From positions 22,681,367-22,745,366 of the forward strand of contig OX465101.1 in the NCBI GenBank assembly GCA_949987565.1: a stretch of DNA of 64,000 nucleotides. The letters are read 5' to 3'. Source of the stretch: Luidia sarsii. Its lineage: Eukaryota; Echinodermata; Asteroidea; Paxillosida; Luidiidae. Made by a program: the position numbers and the translations under genes. The stretch's first letter is position 1, and each line of letters opens with the position of its first letter. This document shows positions 33,888-46,500 of this stretch, piece by piece. The notes under the pieces were generated by a model. The model was not told the origin of the DNA and ran no database searches. It saw only the letters and a program-made list of their open reading frames with translations.

Positions 33888-35837
33888 GTCAAACAGCAGA
33901 CAGCCCAAGTGTCCGTTCTCAGCTCTGCCAAGGCCTAGTTGCAGTCATTCAGCAAACCAAAGTGTGTTTTGCTGTTGTACAGGCCCTCTTCAGCTGAAGG
34001 GAGGCATTGTGTGATATTGAATTACGAAAGAGAAAACAAAGAATTACCGAGATTAAAAGCCACTGGAGAGAGTAGCAGTGAGTGCTTGATCCAGTCAGGC
34101 TGAGAGCCAATCCATTCATAGATCCATTACTGTGGCCAATGGTCCATAGAGACCAGAGTCTATTAGCCTGAGTAGCGTCAATTGAACAAGCCAAGTTCCC
34201 CCCGCATCTGTGGTTTGTGATGATATTGTCAGGATAGAATCATGAGTCGGTCGAGTTTGTGTATGAATCTGGCCAGGGCATGTACTAGCATTTGGAGGAA
34301 TGGTAGTCACAGTTTTGGTGGATCGGAAGGCCCTATGCCCTGAGTGTGTAGTGTCTGTGAAGCCAGCATCACTTGATGCCATTCTAACGGGGCGCCAGTA
34401 ATGGTCCACACAAGGCGGGTCCTTTGGCAAATGCTGTGTGCGGTGAATGGAATGCGCTCACACCTGAGCGCTTCTCCATTGCATAGTCGTGGCCTGCCCG
34501 CCCGGGTGGCAGTCTGATGACGTCAGGGCAGAAGAATCTGTAGCCAAAGCAGCGCTGCGAAACAGGGACTCGCAGCGGCACGAGCCATGGCAACGGAGGG
34601 CGGCCAGTCCTTCCACAAACTCCAGCGGTCTATGCTTTTCCCCCCGCGTGTGTACTGTGCAACCTATGTACTACTATGTTTGTGCATAGAGCTAGCGGAT
34701 GGATTGGCTCTCGAGTCGTGTCATTTTTTGGCGGCGTCTGATTTCAGCTGGGGGCGAAACGGTCAGGCGAAGAGGGGCGAGGCGGGGGGGGGGGGTCCTA
34801 GCCCTGGTTTACCGACGGCATCGCGTCAGTGAACCAGCGCCTGCCTCGTATTCACAGGGCACCAGTGACTGGTACCCGTGCAAAACTTTGCTCATCGGCA
34901 GGTGTTGACCAGGCAGCCTTGGCTACCGTCAGCCTGTCGGGCCCGGAGAGACTTTGGGGGGGGGGGGGGATTGCCCGCCCAACTTCCCGACACAAGACCG
35001 ACGACCCCCAGCTAGTTTGTCTGTCGCCGCAATGAACAAAAATGACAGGCGTGTGGTGATCATGTTGTGTAAATACCATATATACATTTGTATGTGTTCT
35101 CATTGAGCTGTGGCATCCAGTTGTGGGAAGCATAGCAATAGTATTCATTGTAGTGAACTGTTATAGTAAGTAAGACTAAAACAGAATGAAAAAAATCCTA
35201 TAAAAAAAAAACCTACCAAAAAAAAAACACTAAAAAAAAACAACACACCACATATCAGTGATCAGTATACAATTATTTAAAAGTTAGTTTTGCCCAAATG
35301 ATTATCGTACCCGTCAAAGGTTTATTATTAAAAAAAAATTTTTTTTTATTTGTGGCAACTCCTCTGCATGGGGATGTTTGTCTAGACTTAATCACACAGT
35401 CATTTCTGTGATTGTCCATTCTATTGCCTTGGAGGGGGGGGGGATACACACGGCCTGGCATTGGTTGCCTAGGAGTCGTTTAGAGGAATGCTGTGACACC
35501 AATCAACTCTGGGGCCCGATCGTATGAAGTCCATTAGTAGTGAAGCCGACGACAGCCAACGTGTCTGGAGCCCAGAGATTTTTGCACTCTAAAGCCCTTT
35601 TCACACGACGCTGAAGAAGCTCTCAAGGCTTGAGATGATGATTTGAAACTTGGTTTTAACAGGAGAAAATCTGCCGGGCTTCAATCTATTGGTGATTCCG
35701 CAGTGTAGGGAGAATGGCAACAGAACAGATGAACCAAACAAATGGTGTTGTCCAGATAAGTGAAGGGGGCCATGCTGGCGACAGCAACTGCAGCCTCCCT
35801 GGAGTTATTGTGACTGCTTCACATCCCCCTGTCTCCT
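33888..35837. other. Striatin 3' flank, no gene recognised
   Basis: GC-richer at 34480-35035, then A-rich runs at 35170-35350. I see no splice-consistent coding sequence. The end of the striatin 3' UTR cannot be fixed; no convincing AATAAA with a downstream GT-rich element stands out before 35300. Confidence 0.4.
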
Positions 35838-35945
35838 GAAGACGAACTGAGTGTAATGTTTGAAATGTCGAGTCCCTCTGGTTCTTTTCAGAACCACACA
35901 TACTCACAAAAGAGAACTTTGCATGGTGTCACCGCAAACCGATTA
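35838..35945 (+). mobile_element. Hairpin MITE family H, single right arm
   Basis: One arm only: GGTTCTTTTCAGAACC, then ACACATACTCACAAAAGAGA, then GCATGGTGTCACCGCAAACC. The stem-loop is a perfect 6-bp stem with a TTTC loop. The sequence continues CTCCTGCTATTCTCACC as at 31973-31990, so the family extends beyond the palindrome. Confidence 0.7.
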
Positions 35946-38900
35946 CTCCTGCTATTCTCACCACGAAAACCTTCCAATCTCATCCTCTTGGCAAGTTGTT
36001 CAGTCGGGCTACGGGATCCCAGACTGGGATGGGACGAGTCGCCAGCTGCTGGGAACCCCTTACCGTGCCCCTACCCCCCTCCCCCTTCCCCCTCCCTCAC
36101 ACATCCCACCCTTCCGCTCTAACTTATAAGGCCATGTCGGAATTGATTGGCTGCGGCTTGAAATGCCGTACACAACCCAATGGGCTTTGCCTGGCACGAG
36201 CCGGCTTCCGACTTCGGCAGACTCGTGCGTAAGTTGGGGCCGTGGCCATGGAGCCCCACGTCCTGCCGCAAGCATACGTGTGGCTCCCCTGCAGAGGTGG
36301 GGACGGGCGCACTTCAACCCAGTACAGCTTTTAAAAAAATTTTTTTTTTATAAGCCCAATCTTGTATGATAATCCTAGTTGTAAAGATTCCCTTTTTTTC
36401 CCATGTAGTCCCACTGATGCGCTTGAATTGGGTTTTTAAGCGATTTGAACCACTCCTGCAAGGCTCCGAGTGGCTTCTCAGTAGAATACAGGAACGCCTA
36501 ACTCAGTTACATAAGCATTTCAAATACAATTTGCTGAGAGGGTCGAGTACGTGTTGCACTTTTTTTGGCACAAAAATCTGCACCGAGCAGCACGTCATAA
36601 GTGCCGTCAAACTCTAATGTTGCAAATCATTTTTTTTTTTAAGGAGGGGTTGTGTGTTTTGTGTATTATTATTAGTTCAGGAAACAAGATTTGTGTAGAT
36701 AGAAGTAAAATGGGTACATGATTTGCAGCTAGCAGGTCATTCTGGGTGTGAAATGTCAAGCACTGCTACCAAGATTTAAAAAGCAATCTGGCCCATGTAT
36801 TATGTTGTGACCATGGGTGGTCAGGTTCCCTTCTCAAACTCACTTGCCACCATGCAAATGACGAGGACTGGTCTACCCTGTGTACCACCACACACACACA
36901 CACACACACAGGCGCCTGACTAGTCAACAGCTGACCCAGTTCAGGGTCAGCGGCCGCGGCACAGTCAACAGACATCTTGTCTTGTATCAATGGCGCCCTC
37001 TACCAGCAATGCATGGAGCATATGACCCAGCCAAGTGACCACTGCAGATTGCTGTCACAGCCTCAGTACAGCCAGTAGTTACCAAAGTCAAATTGTTAAC
37101 AAGTGATGCTTCAGACTGTACTGTTGCGCCTGGTTTATTTATTTATTTGGTGTTTTTTTGTTTTTTTTTGTTTTTTGGGGGGGTTACTTGGGACAATCGC
37201 CACTGGATAATGTTGTCCCGAAAGATCCTCTATTTTAGAGTGTTGGTAAATATCTATATGTTTGGCATTTCACTGTAAAATAACAGAAAAAGAAGAAAAA
37301 AAATTCAACTTTGTATATTAAAATACATGCTACTATACCAAGTTCAAATGATTACTAATTCAATTTACTAATACTGTGGGGAAACCGTACATATTATTTT
37401 GATCGTCAGGGTAGAATGGAGAAGGGCAAACTTTTCCAGATACTTTAAGAATAAAATATATAAATACTTGATAATCTTAAGTTATAGCTTGTGGTAACCA
37501 ATGAAATACGTGTCTTGTGTGCCGATTTGACTGCAAATCCCACTGGCAAATTGTTTCCTGTGTCTTTTTCAGTTGTGTCCATTGTATACTTTTCAGATTA
37601 ATGGATGGGTTTGTATACCATTGTGAGACAAAAGAAAAACCCACACAGACCTTAATGCCTTGTTTAAAATAAATCTCTTGACCTCCTGTATTTTTTTTTG
37701 TATTTTTTTTTTTTTTTTTTGGGGGGGGGTGGGTTTTTGTTGCTGTTGAATGCCCACGTCCCGTTTTTTCTTATTAGTGTGAAGACAATTGTTTTGACTG
37801 ATGCAACTTTCATGGACAGTTTGATGCAGTTTTGTCAAACGGAGTAGCCAGTAGGACCCCCCTCCTCCAATATACTGGCACGTTGCAAAGAACTGTGGGA
37901 AAACGAGGCTTTTGTGGCGTTTTGTTTTTGTTTTTGGCAAACATAAATGGACTGATTAATTATCTCAAGAGGAGTTGGGGATGAGTTCTAGTGGGTTGCA
38001 TGCCTGTCCGGTAAACAGCTGGCAACATTTTAACTGCTTTTATTTTATCTGGACGTGGTATAGATAGAGAGTTCACTAAAGTTGATTATATCTGATCAAG
38101 CACCTATTTAATGAAAAAAAATGAATAATGAATAAATAAGTCAATAAGTGATACAGATTTTCCCAGCCGATTTCATCAAAGTGCATTCTCAAAGTTAACG
38201 TTCACAAAGTGACAGAAGACCCCTTTATATGGTAGCCTTCAACCATATGGAGAAGACTGACATGTTCATGAGTTCACTGGACCAAAAGAAAGACAGATTC
38301 CAAGGTTGCAAGAGCAGATTGTGTGAGCTGCATGAATTTGAATGTGTGAACAGAATCAACAACAGCAGCAACCAATCTTGATGAAATTGGAAGGGAAAGT
38401 TCATATTAGTCTTACATAAATTAAACTTTGTCCGCAAGTGTGGCACAGTCATTTGGTTATTCTAAACGCGGCTTTGAAGAATAGGTTTGATAGCCGTACA
38501 TCAAGTTTTGATAAATAACTGTATAGAAGTTCCTAAAACAAATATGATCGACGGAAATTCCAGTTCAGTCGTGACTGAGATGGAAGTGTGTGCACATTCA
38601 TAGTCTGTTCCCCCGGTTCATATTCCATGAGCTGCAAAGATGTCTTTTTATTTTGATCGTCTGGGTGGCTGCATAGAGCACTCCCAGAAATTGCTGGGAG
38701 CAGACGTCTCGGCTTGACGCCTCTGCTGCGGTTGCACCATTGGGCTGCTCCGATGCGGTTTCACTTTGTGAACCCTGACTGGTTGTTGGCAGGAGATGTA
38801 CGTTATCACTGATTTCCATGCCTGGGCACCGTTTGTCAGAGACCACAAGCACAGATTGCTAGAATTTTCTGTAGAGGAAAACCCCCCAAAATGTTGATCA

Positions 38901-38994
38901 CTGTCTGTTAGTTCTTTGCCCGGCAAGTTAATCTCTTGCTGAGCCATCTGCACTGAAGCAAACCTCTGATGTATGCATGCTCTGCAACTGTTTG
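35946..38994. other. Spacer, no gene recognised
   Basis: Contains a (CA)n run at 36887-36911, T- and A-rich stretches (37140-37190, 37690-37725), and AATAAA-type hexamers near 37449 and 37669. No coding exon seen on either strand. Confidence 0.4.
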
Positions 38995-39442
38995 GTGTGT
39001 GCACCCAATTTATGGCTTATGGAATGTGTACCCATATTTCATGGGGGCATGTGCGCCCATTGAATGGGATATGTGTACCCGGTTCATTGATTATGTGTAC
39101 CAATTGGATGGGGGCTTGTGCACCCATTTCTTAGAGGGCACGTGCGCCCATTTCATGGGTTATGTATACCCATTTCATTGGGGTTTGTGCACCCATTTAA
39201 TTGGTTATGTATACCCGTTTTGTGGGGCGTGTGCACCCATTTCATGTGTTTGTGTACCAATTTCATGGGAGCATGTGCATCCATTTAATTGGTTATGTGT
39301 ACCCCTTTGATTGGATATGTACTCATTCTATGGGTTATGTGTACCCATTTGACAAGGGGTGGTGCACCCATTTTATGGGTTATGTGTGCTCATTTGATTG
39401 AAACATGTACACCCATCTCATGTTTAATACGTACCCATTTGG
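38995..39442 (+). repeat. ~23-bp minisatellite, about 19 degenerate copies
   Basis: Alternating words TGTGTACCCATTTCATGGG and TGTGCACCCATTTAATTGG over 450 bp. Partly self-complementary (CCCAT/ATGGG). Confidence 0.8.
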
Positions 39443-40162
39443 CCTAGCAATTCCCCTGGCTCAGCCGGGTACCTGGATGGTTTCAACCCATGGACATGCA
39501 TGCCAAAGTGGATACACATCTGCTAGCGAATGGTTCAACTAGACTCAATAGGCCAGCGATTACCACGCCATCACTAAGCACCCACTCTCTGGATGTGTAT
39601 ACTTACATATTCACAGCGATTGCACCATATGCTTTATTATTATGATAATTATGATTATAAGTAAGACCCTCTGTGTTTCCTCAATAATCTTGACGTTGAC
39701 GATACACGGGTGTTTGTATTCTGTACTCCATGTACCACCGTCTATATGTCACATATGTTCCTTTTGTAGGTCTAGGATTGGTTAAATAATTCTGTGCTGT
39801 AAAAATAAAAAAAAATAAAAAATGTTGCATTTACTTGCATACATTTGGTTTTGTTTGTTTCTCAGATGAGGTACAAATAATATACAATGTTTTGAATTTG
39901 TACGCTGGCCTCCTAACGTAGATTCTTTCTTTGCAAGTCGTAGTCTGTGTGAGGTATTGTCGTGTAGGAAATGGCTGTATCAAATGAGGGCATTTTTTGG
40001 ATACACCTTTTCCCAACTTAGATATAGCGCAAGATTGAAACCAAACGGAATTGCATTTTTGCTTTTATTGGAGTTTGAAATTTGCACCTTTAAAGTTCTG
40101 TCACGTGACACGTGGTGACGTCATGAAGTTTTCAAGACCACTGTGCACTGGTAAACGTATGC

Positions 40163-40262
40163 CAATACCAACCTATTTTGAGAAATGGCAAAGAAACTTT
40201 GACCGGATCTCGGGTTTTGCATACCGATGCTCGTACCATCTGAGCTATCCAGCCCTATAGAT
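40163..40262 (-). repeat. SINE family A head
   Basis: Minus-strand fragment: AATGGCAAAGAAACTTTGAC, CATACCGATGCTCGTACC and ATCTGAGCTATCCAGCCC. Confidence 0.65.
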
Positions 40263-40325
40263 GTGAAAGCCGTGTTTTGACGCCGATTAGTGTGACCAAT
40301 ATTGTGTCATGGCCAAATCTGAAGG

Positions 40326-40790
40326 GGCCAGCACACTAATTCCATCCAAGATGGCTCCGCTGAGCTGATCATCACGAAGTGTGGACCCACAACAAAAACA
40401 TTTAAAGGGGGCTTTGGACTGTAGAATTATTAAAGTGAAGGTTAAGACAACCTTGGGGTTCACTCTTCAATTTCGTGTGTAATTTGGAACATATCTGACT
40501 TTGAATGTGGCCCTATTTGGCTGTACAAGTGGATGGTACATCTCAAAATCATTGCAGAATTTAATTAGGCTTGGACGGCTACACATTTTGGGGTTGTTAT
40601 GGGGAAAAAAATATTATCACTGGTTAGGAGCACAAACATTAAAAAGAATCGGAGAGATGAAGGCCTAAACCACAATTTTCAGTATAGCTACAAGAACCAA
40701 AACCTTCCTCCATGCACGAACTGGGTAACTTTTGGTTGTGGAATAATTGGCTTTGAAGTGTTGCATTGGGAGCTCGACTTCTGGGTGCAG
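40326..40790 (+). mobile_element. MITE family G (GGGTGCAG termini), first tandem copy
   Basis: About 460 bp starting near CCAGCACACTAATTCCATCC and ending GGAGCTCGACTTCTGGGTGC. It shares all internal landmarks with the next copy (AAGTGTGGACCCACAAC, GGTTCACTCTTCAA, GACGGCTACACATTTTGGGG). It carries a CATGGAGG-type micro-insertion at 40698-40721 that the other copies lack. Confidence 0.7.
40691..40721. mobile_element. CATGGAGG micro-insertion 3, with empty-site copies
   Basis: A 17-bp core at 40698-40714 (CAAAACCTTCCTCCATG) is flanked by CAAGAAC (40691-40697) and CACGAAC (40715-40721), a 7-bp direct repeat with one mismatch. The sister MITE G copies at 41167-41173 and, inverted, 54725-54731 have a single CAAGAAC and no core. 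Confidence 0.65.
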
Positions 40791-41255
40791 CACACAAAAT
40801 CCATCCACGATGGCTCCGCCGAGCTGATTATCATAAAGTGTGGACCCACAACTTTTTTTAATAAGGGGTCTTTGGAGGCTAATTAACTGACACATTATAG
40901 AATAACTGAAGCTTAAGATAACCTGGGGGTTCACTCTTCAAATTGATTTGTACGTTTGGCAATATCCGGCTTAATGTGGCCCTATTTGGCTGCGGAAGTG
41001 GAGGGGTCCATCCCAAAATCCTTGCAGAAATTCGGCTTGGACGGCTACACATTTTGGGGGTGTTTTATTCTGGGGGTAATTAGCTAAAAATCTAATCGGC
41101 TAAGGGCAATGAAATTTAAAAGAATCTGAGAGATGAAGGTCCAAACTACAATTTGAAGTATAGCTACAAGAACTGAGAGACTTTTGGGCATGGGATAATT
41201 GGCTTTGAAAATGAGTGTTTTTGTAATGGGAGCTCTATTTAGTGTTCTGCACCCC
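40784..41255 (+). mobile_element. MITE family G, second tandem copy
   Basis: About 470 bp with imperfect terminal inverted repeats GGGTGCAGCACAC at the left and GTGTTCTGCACCC at the right. No coding capacity. Tandem with the first copy and sharing its junction. Confidence 0.75.
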
Positions 41256-43484
41256 TGAGCGAAATTAGCAGCGCCCTCTTTGGTCGCGTTTGTGCCAAGT
41301 AACAGGTCATACGCTTCGGATCGGGCCAAAGTTTGGCTGCCGCGCCCCATCCAGCAGAACTATGCCATAATATACTCACGAAATTCAAAACCAGCCAGAT
41401 GAGAGATGTGTGCTCTCTGCCTCTCCATGTTTACAAGCACGATTTGTCTTGGCCCCGTATGTCAACACTCTGTCATAAGACTCGCTGATGACCCTGCGGA
41501 TCCCATAACATCATGACCATCTGGTACGGTCTGGATCCCCGACTCCGAGATAGGAGATAAGTATCCTTCTCCTCCCCCCAGACCAAACAGACACACGACC
41601 ACGCTGACAAGCGATGGCGAACTGGTAGAGACACGCCGATGCTGAAACTGTTGGGCCATAATATTTACAATAGATGGAAAGTTTCAGGTACGACGCAAAT
41701 AGTGCCTCCTTCTCGGGCCCAGCTCTGCCCAGCAAAGATCCTATAGCGCGCGAAGCGCGCAAAATAGCCTACTGTGCACAAAAGGCATAGAGCTCTATGG
41801 CAAAAGGTGAAGTAGCTCGGCGGCCATTTTATTATTAGCAATGGAGTCCTCTGTCGTCTGCTTTCGGCGCTCCGGAAGTGAAGCGGTGAAAGTCACAAAT
41901 AGTGACAAAGATTCAACATTGGATGCGTGAACAGAACGTGATAATGTTTGATGTTATTGTGACCACGAAATGGAGAGAATGCGTACGACTTGGCTCACTG
42001 TCGTTCAGTGTGCTCGCAAGAGTAGGCTATCTTATGCGCTTCGCACCGTGAGGACGTGTTTCAATCTGAAGAGGAACGTAAAAAAACACGAGCCGGCCAA
42101 AATAGACATATTTTTGTCAGAAATTTGGAAATATCTCATCCAAAATTTGGATGAGATATTTAATACCCGATTGCTATTGATTTTGAGCAAATACTAAATG
42201 TGACACAAATTTACGATTTCAATTAATTTAATCAACCGATACTTTACAATAGAATGCGCTCTAATTGATCAACATGCAAGAGACGCATTGATAACACAAA
42301 TAAATTATTTCATGAATACATTTTGGTAGGCCTATATATCACGGTCGTGAACACATCTCTATACATCGCCATCGACTGCTTTCATCATCTTCCCTTTAGA
42401 TAACTTCAACATTGTCACCGGTACAATACTAGACAGTACAGAAACCGATACAGAACTAAAGTCTATAGGTAGGCCTAAGTCATCAGAATTGTTTAGTTGT
42501 GAATACAATTTTTCGATGAAAGACTGATACCAAATGACCATTATGTTTTGTTACAATACGTAGCAATGCCTTTGAGTACGTATGATATAAAATTAAGGCA
42601 AACATGATTTACACTCTTGTAAAAATACTCTATTGCTGGGTTACTATATCATGAAGATATGTGCATAAATATGAATCGAATGGCTGTACAGAAAGATATC
42701 CATTGACGGTACATTGACACAATCGTGACGTGCAGATTTACATTTCGGCGTAATTCTGAAAATTCCAAGACAAACCTTCACCGAGGAGAGGTATTAATAA
42801 ATTAAAGCAGGACAAGAATTTGAACTCAGTCCAAAAATATACAGCGCCAAGTCACTACTTTCGACACAGCGTGGTGTAAAGAGGGTGACGCCATATCTGC
42901 GGCTTTAGATCAGCGTTCTTTGAAAGATATGCGAGTATCTTCCTGGGTATGTTTCCCTTCGACTGAGCTGGCAGCTAGCTACGGAGCAATTTGATATGCA
43001 ACTCGTGTGGTCCGACCAGTTATCTGACGCCGTTCTCACATACTTCCGCTGCATTATTATGGCATTCTACGAACACTGAATCACGTACCGGTACGTGTAC
43101 ATAGCTTAAAGGTATACTATAGCCACACTTCCGTTGTACCGCTCAATAATCCTGCAACAAGAAGTTAAAACGCTACAGGAAGATTATAAGAAAATAAAGA
43201 TCATGTAAACACCGTATACCAAAAATACCAGAACTGGATTGAAGACGAACAAAATCGGTGTTTCATATTTTGAATATAATAAATTCAAATTCAAATTCAA
43301 GTGAAGAACGGTAGTTCTGGACTTGAATGTACAATTCAGATGATAAGTCGGGTGTGTAACTCATATTTTGTTTTCCTTTCTCCGTTCATGGCCTTTTGTA
43401 GAGAACAGAGACCACGGGACGAGTTATACATACAGGTGAGTGAGACAACGAGGAGACAGTTCCTACAGGGCTAGTGACCCGTTT
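41256..43484. other. Spacer, no gene recognised
   Basis: A 29-codon frame at 41841-41930 begins MESSVVCFRRSGSEAVK and is followed by a possible donor (GCGTGAAC), but nothing extends it. No other coding signal was seen. AT-rich from 42100 to 42350. Confidence 0.35.
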
Positions 43485-43597
43485 TTAACTGACACACAGT
43501 CGGCAACTTTTTTGGCACATGTTACGAATGGCCGCGCTGTACGCACATTCAGCGGGAGACGCAATGGACGCGCAGATCTGCGAAGAATCCCTACAAT
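43485..43597 (-). CDS. EGF/ShKT gene, last exon: ShKT domain and stop
   Basis: Acceptor TTTTTATTTCAG (minus strand) just above 43597; TAA at 43487-43485. In phase 1. Six cysteines in the ShKT order, starting DCRDSSQICAS and ending CQKSCRLCVS. Confidence 0.85.
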
Positions 43598-46500
43598 CTG
43601 AAATAAAAAACAAGACACCAAAGGGACACAAAATACGATTAAAGTGCTTATAGTCTACATGTACATGAATGGTGTACACCTACAGGAGACTCCTTCATTA
43701 GCTTTGTGCTAAAATATCTGCATGGCTTTCGTGTGCCTTAAATTGAGTACCGGTATCCCATACCGTTTTTACCTGTGTTTGTTATTCAATGAGGGTTTGC
43801 ACTGCCCGACGTGATTAACATCGAGTGCTCAGTGCTTTGCCTGATGCCTGATGAAAACATTTCAGGCAGCTCGGGCTATGGGATTCGATCCCGCCACTAC
43901 CGATTTCTACTACGGACGTCCTTGTTTTGATACATCTTTCCTTTTGGGGCCCGATATTTTTTTCAAACGAAAATCACTCATTTTGGGTAAGGGAAATGGT
44001 CCCTCGGTCTATCAATGACCTAATCAAACAAACCAAAGGGAACACTGACTGGGAACTTTTGAACAAATTGAAAAATTGCCAAAGAAAAACTTTGACTATA
44101 CCGGGACGTGAACGCGAGACCTCAGGATTGCTCTTCCATCTGAGCTATCCGAACCTTAGATGGTGGCCTCCCAAATAATTATATAGTCAACTAGTCTTTG
44201 CCTGGGTGGGGGGCGCCAGTCAGAAGCAATTCAACCATTAACTGCCATAATATATCAGTTATTCTTAGCTATCTCCGAGTCTCCCGAATTCAACTGAAAA
44301 GTATTCATAAACTATGCCTATAATGCAAATACTCTTTCTCCCAGCCGTGCGCGCGTGCGTGCAATTCAGCCTAAAGCCGCGTTTCCACTGGACTAAAATT
44401 TAACCGAGACGATGGTTAAATTTCCAATGGTCAAATTTGACTGTCGTTCCCACTTGGACTTTTGAGTCGGTCAAATTTAACCGAGACGATGGTTAAAGTA
44501 ATCGAGCTGGCAATATAACGGCTCATGAAGGTCAAGTGTCAGTCGGATACACAATGTACGTGTGTACATTTAGCGCGATACGAAGAAGACGCTGTGTACT
44601 GTGCATGTACGTGTTACGTCATAGGCCGGATGTGTTTTTTTACCGAGTCGCGTTGAACCGAGTGGTGCGTTTCCACTGGACTAATCGGCTCGGTTAAACT
44701 TACCTGGTCACTTATACTGGGCAGAGGTTGCTCGGTAAAAGTAACCATTGGACTCGGTTAAAGTAACCGAGAGAAATTTGACTGGGCCGTTTGCACTGGA
44801 CTTATTTTGGTCAAAGTAACCATCGTCTCGGTTACTTTAACCAAAATAAGTCCAGTGGAAACGCGGCTTTAATGCAAGCCGTGTAATAAATCACTCGACC
44901 GGGGAGTCGGAGATCATGTTCTTTTGAATAGGACGGCTTTGATATACGGGAGGGCTCGATCCCTACTTGTGAGACGGAGGCGGATCATCGCCGTTGAGCT
45001 GTGGGGGAGTATGTATAACAGACTCACCCGGGTCGACGGGGTCACATGAGGCGAGATCGTACGGATTGAGCCTGAAGCCAGGGGGGCACGCACAACGGTA
45101 TGTGCCGATGGAGTTTGTACACGTGTACTCGCAGTTGTCGATGCCCTCGGCACATTCATCAATATCTGTACATAAGCGATTAAAAAGACACCGGCGTTAA
45201 CGTGACTCTCCGATGATTTCGAAGATTACCAAAGAAAAACCTTGAATGGACCGGGACTATGCGAATGAACTAACTCAGGACTAGGCCTATAACTAAGGCT
45301 TAGGCTCGGGCTTAGGCTTCTGTCATAATATTGATCTTACTCGTTATAAAAAATCACGGGTATCTAAAAAAAGGCTTTTGGCCCCAGGTGTATGGTAAAT
45401 ACTCTGTGCCCATCAAATTTGGAAACAAATCACAACTTGGATTTTCAGGTTTTGTCAGACGGAGACGCAGACGAAGGCTGCAGAGCACGAGCCTAAGCCT
45501 CCATTTCGAAAACGACCTAAGAGTTGGTTTGGTTGTGTGTGATGGGCTTTGTGGCGTGGACATTCCGTGCAGTTTATCCCTCAGTGTACCTCTAACCTCA
45601 CTAACTGTTGAATGCAAAATGGCAAAGGAAGCTTTGGACTTGACCGGGGACTTGAACCCAAGACCTCTGGTTTTGCTCACCGGCGCTCTTAGTCTTACCA
45701 TCTGAGCTACCCAGCCCGCAGATGGTGGTCTTCCCAAACAGTCAACTAGGCCTACTCGTTTTCAGGGTGTGGGGGCATTAGCCAGAAGCATCCAACCATT
45801 AACTTTTAGAAGACGTGTATACAAAAATAATGGCAGTGTTTACCTAACTGGGGGTGGCCTAATTCCCAAAAGTAGTCAACAGATGATTTTCGTTAACATT
45901 TACCCGCGCAGTTCTCCGTGAAGTAATCATAGTTCATTCCAGAGTTGCACTTGCACCGGCACCGACGTTCATCCAGAGAGGACTCGCCTAGACACTGCAG
46001 ACCTCTGCACGCTGATGGGAATACAAAAAAAGGGGGCAAGAATTCCAGTGCTCGCTGGTTATTTCAGTCCAACGATCCCCGGCCCGAAGTAACTTAGGCC
46101 TAAACCGAGGCCTAAACTGAGCGAGAACAAGCTGCAGCATGTCCATTATCGACCGTAATAAATACTAGGCCTATAGTACACCGTGTGGGGGCCTTTTTGG
46201 GGAGCAAAGCAACACCGGATTGAGTTCAGCACTGGGGCTAGTACGGTACTGTTTCAGAATCTCAGTTTCGACTCCGAAAATTTGTCTGATCTGCAAAGAA
46301 GGCCTTTCGAGAATATACTCATTTATTAGGCCTGTGACCCAATTCCAATGTGAAATGACACAGTCATTGCTGCGCCCAATTCTGCCTTTGAGAAAGGTCT
46401 TGCTATGGATCGAAACTTCATGCCCACTAGATCTGCGGCAGATACTTGTGATAGTCTTTTGTTGAAAGTTGCCATTGAAAATAAAAATTGGATTAATAAA

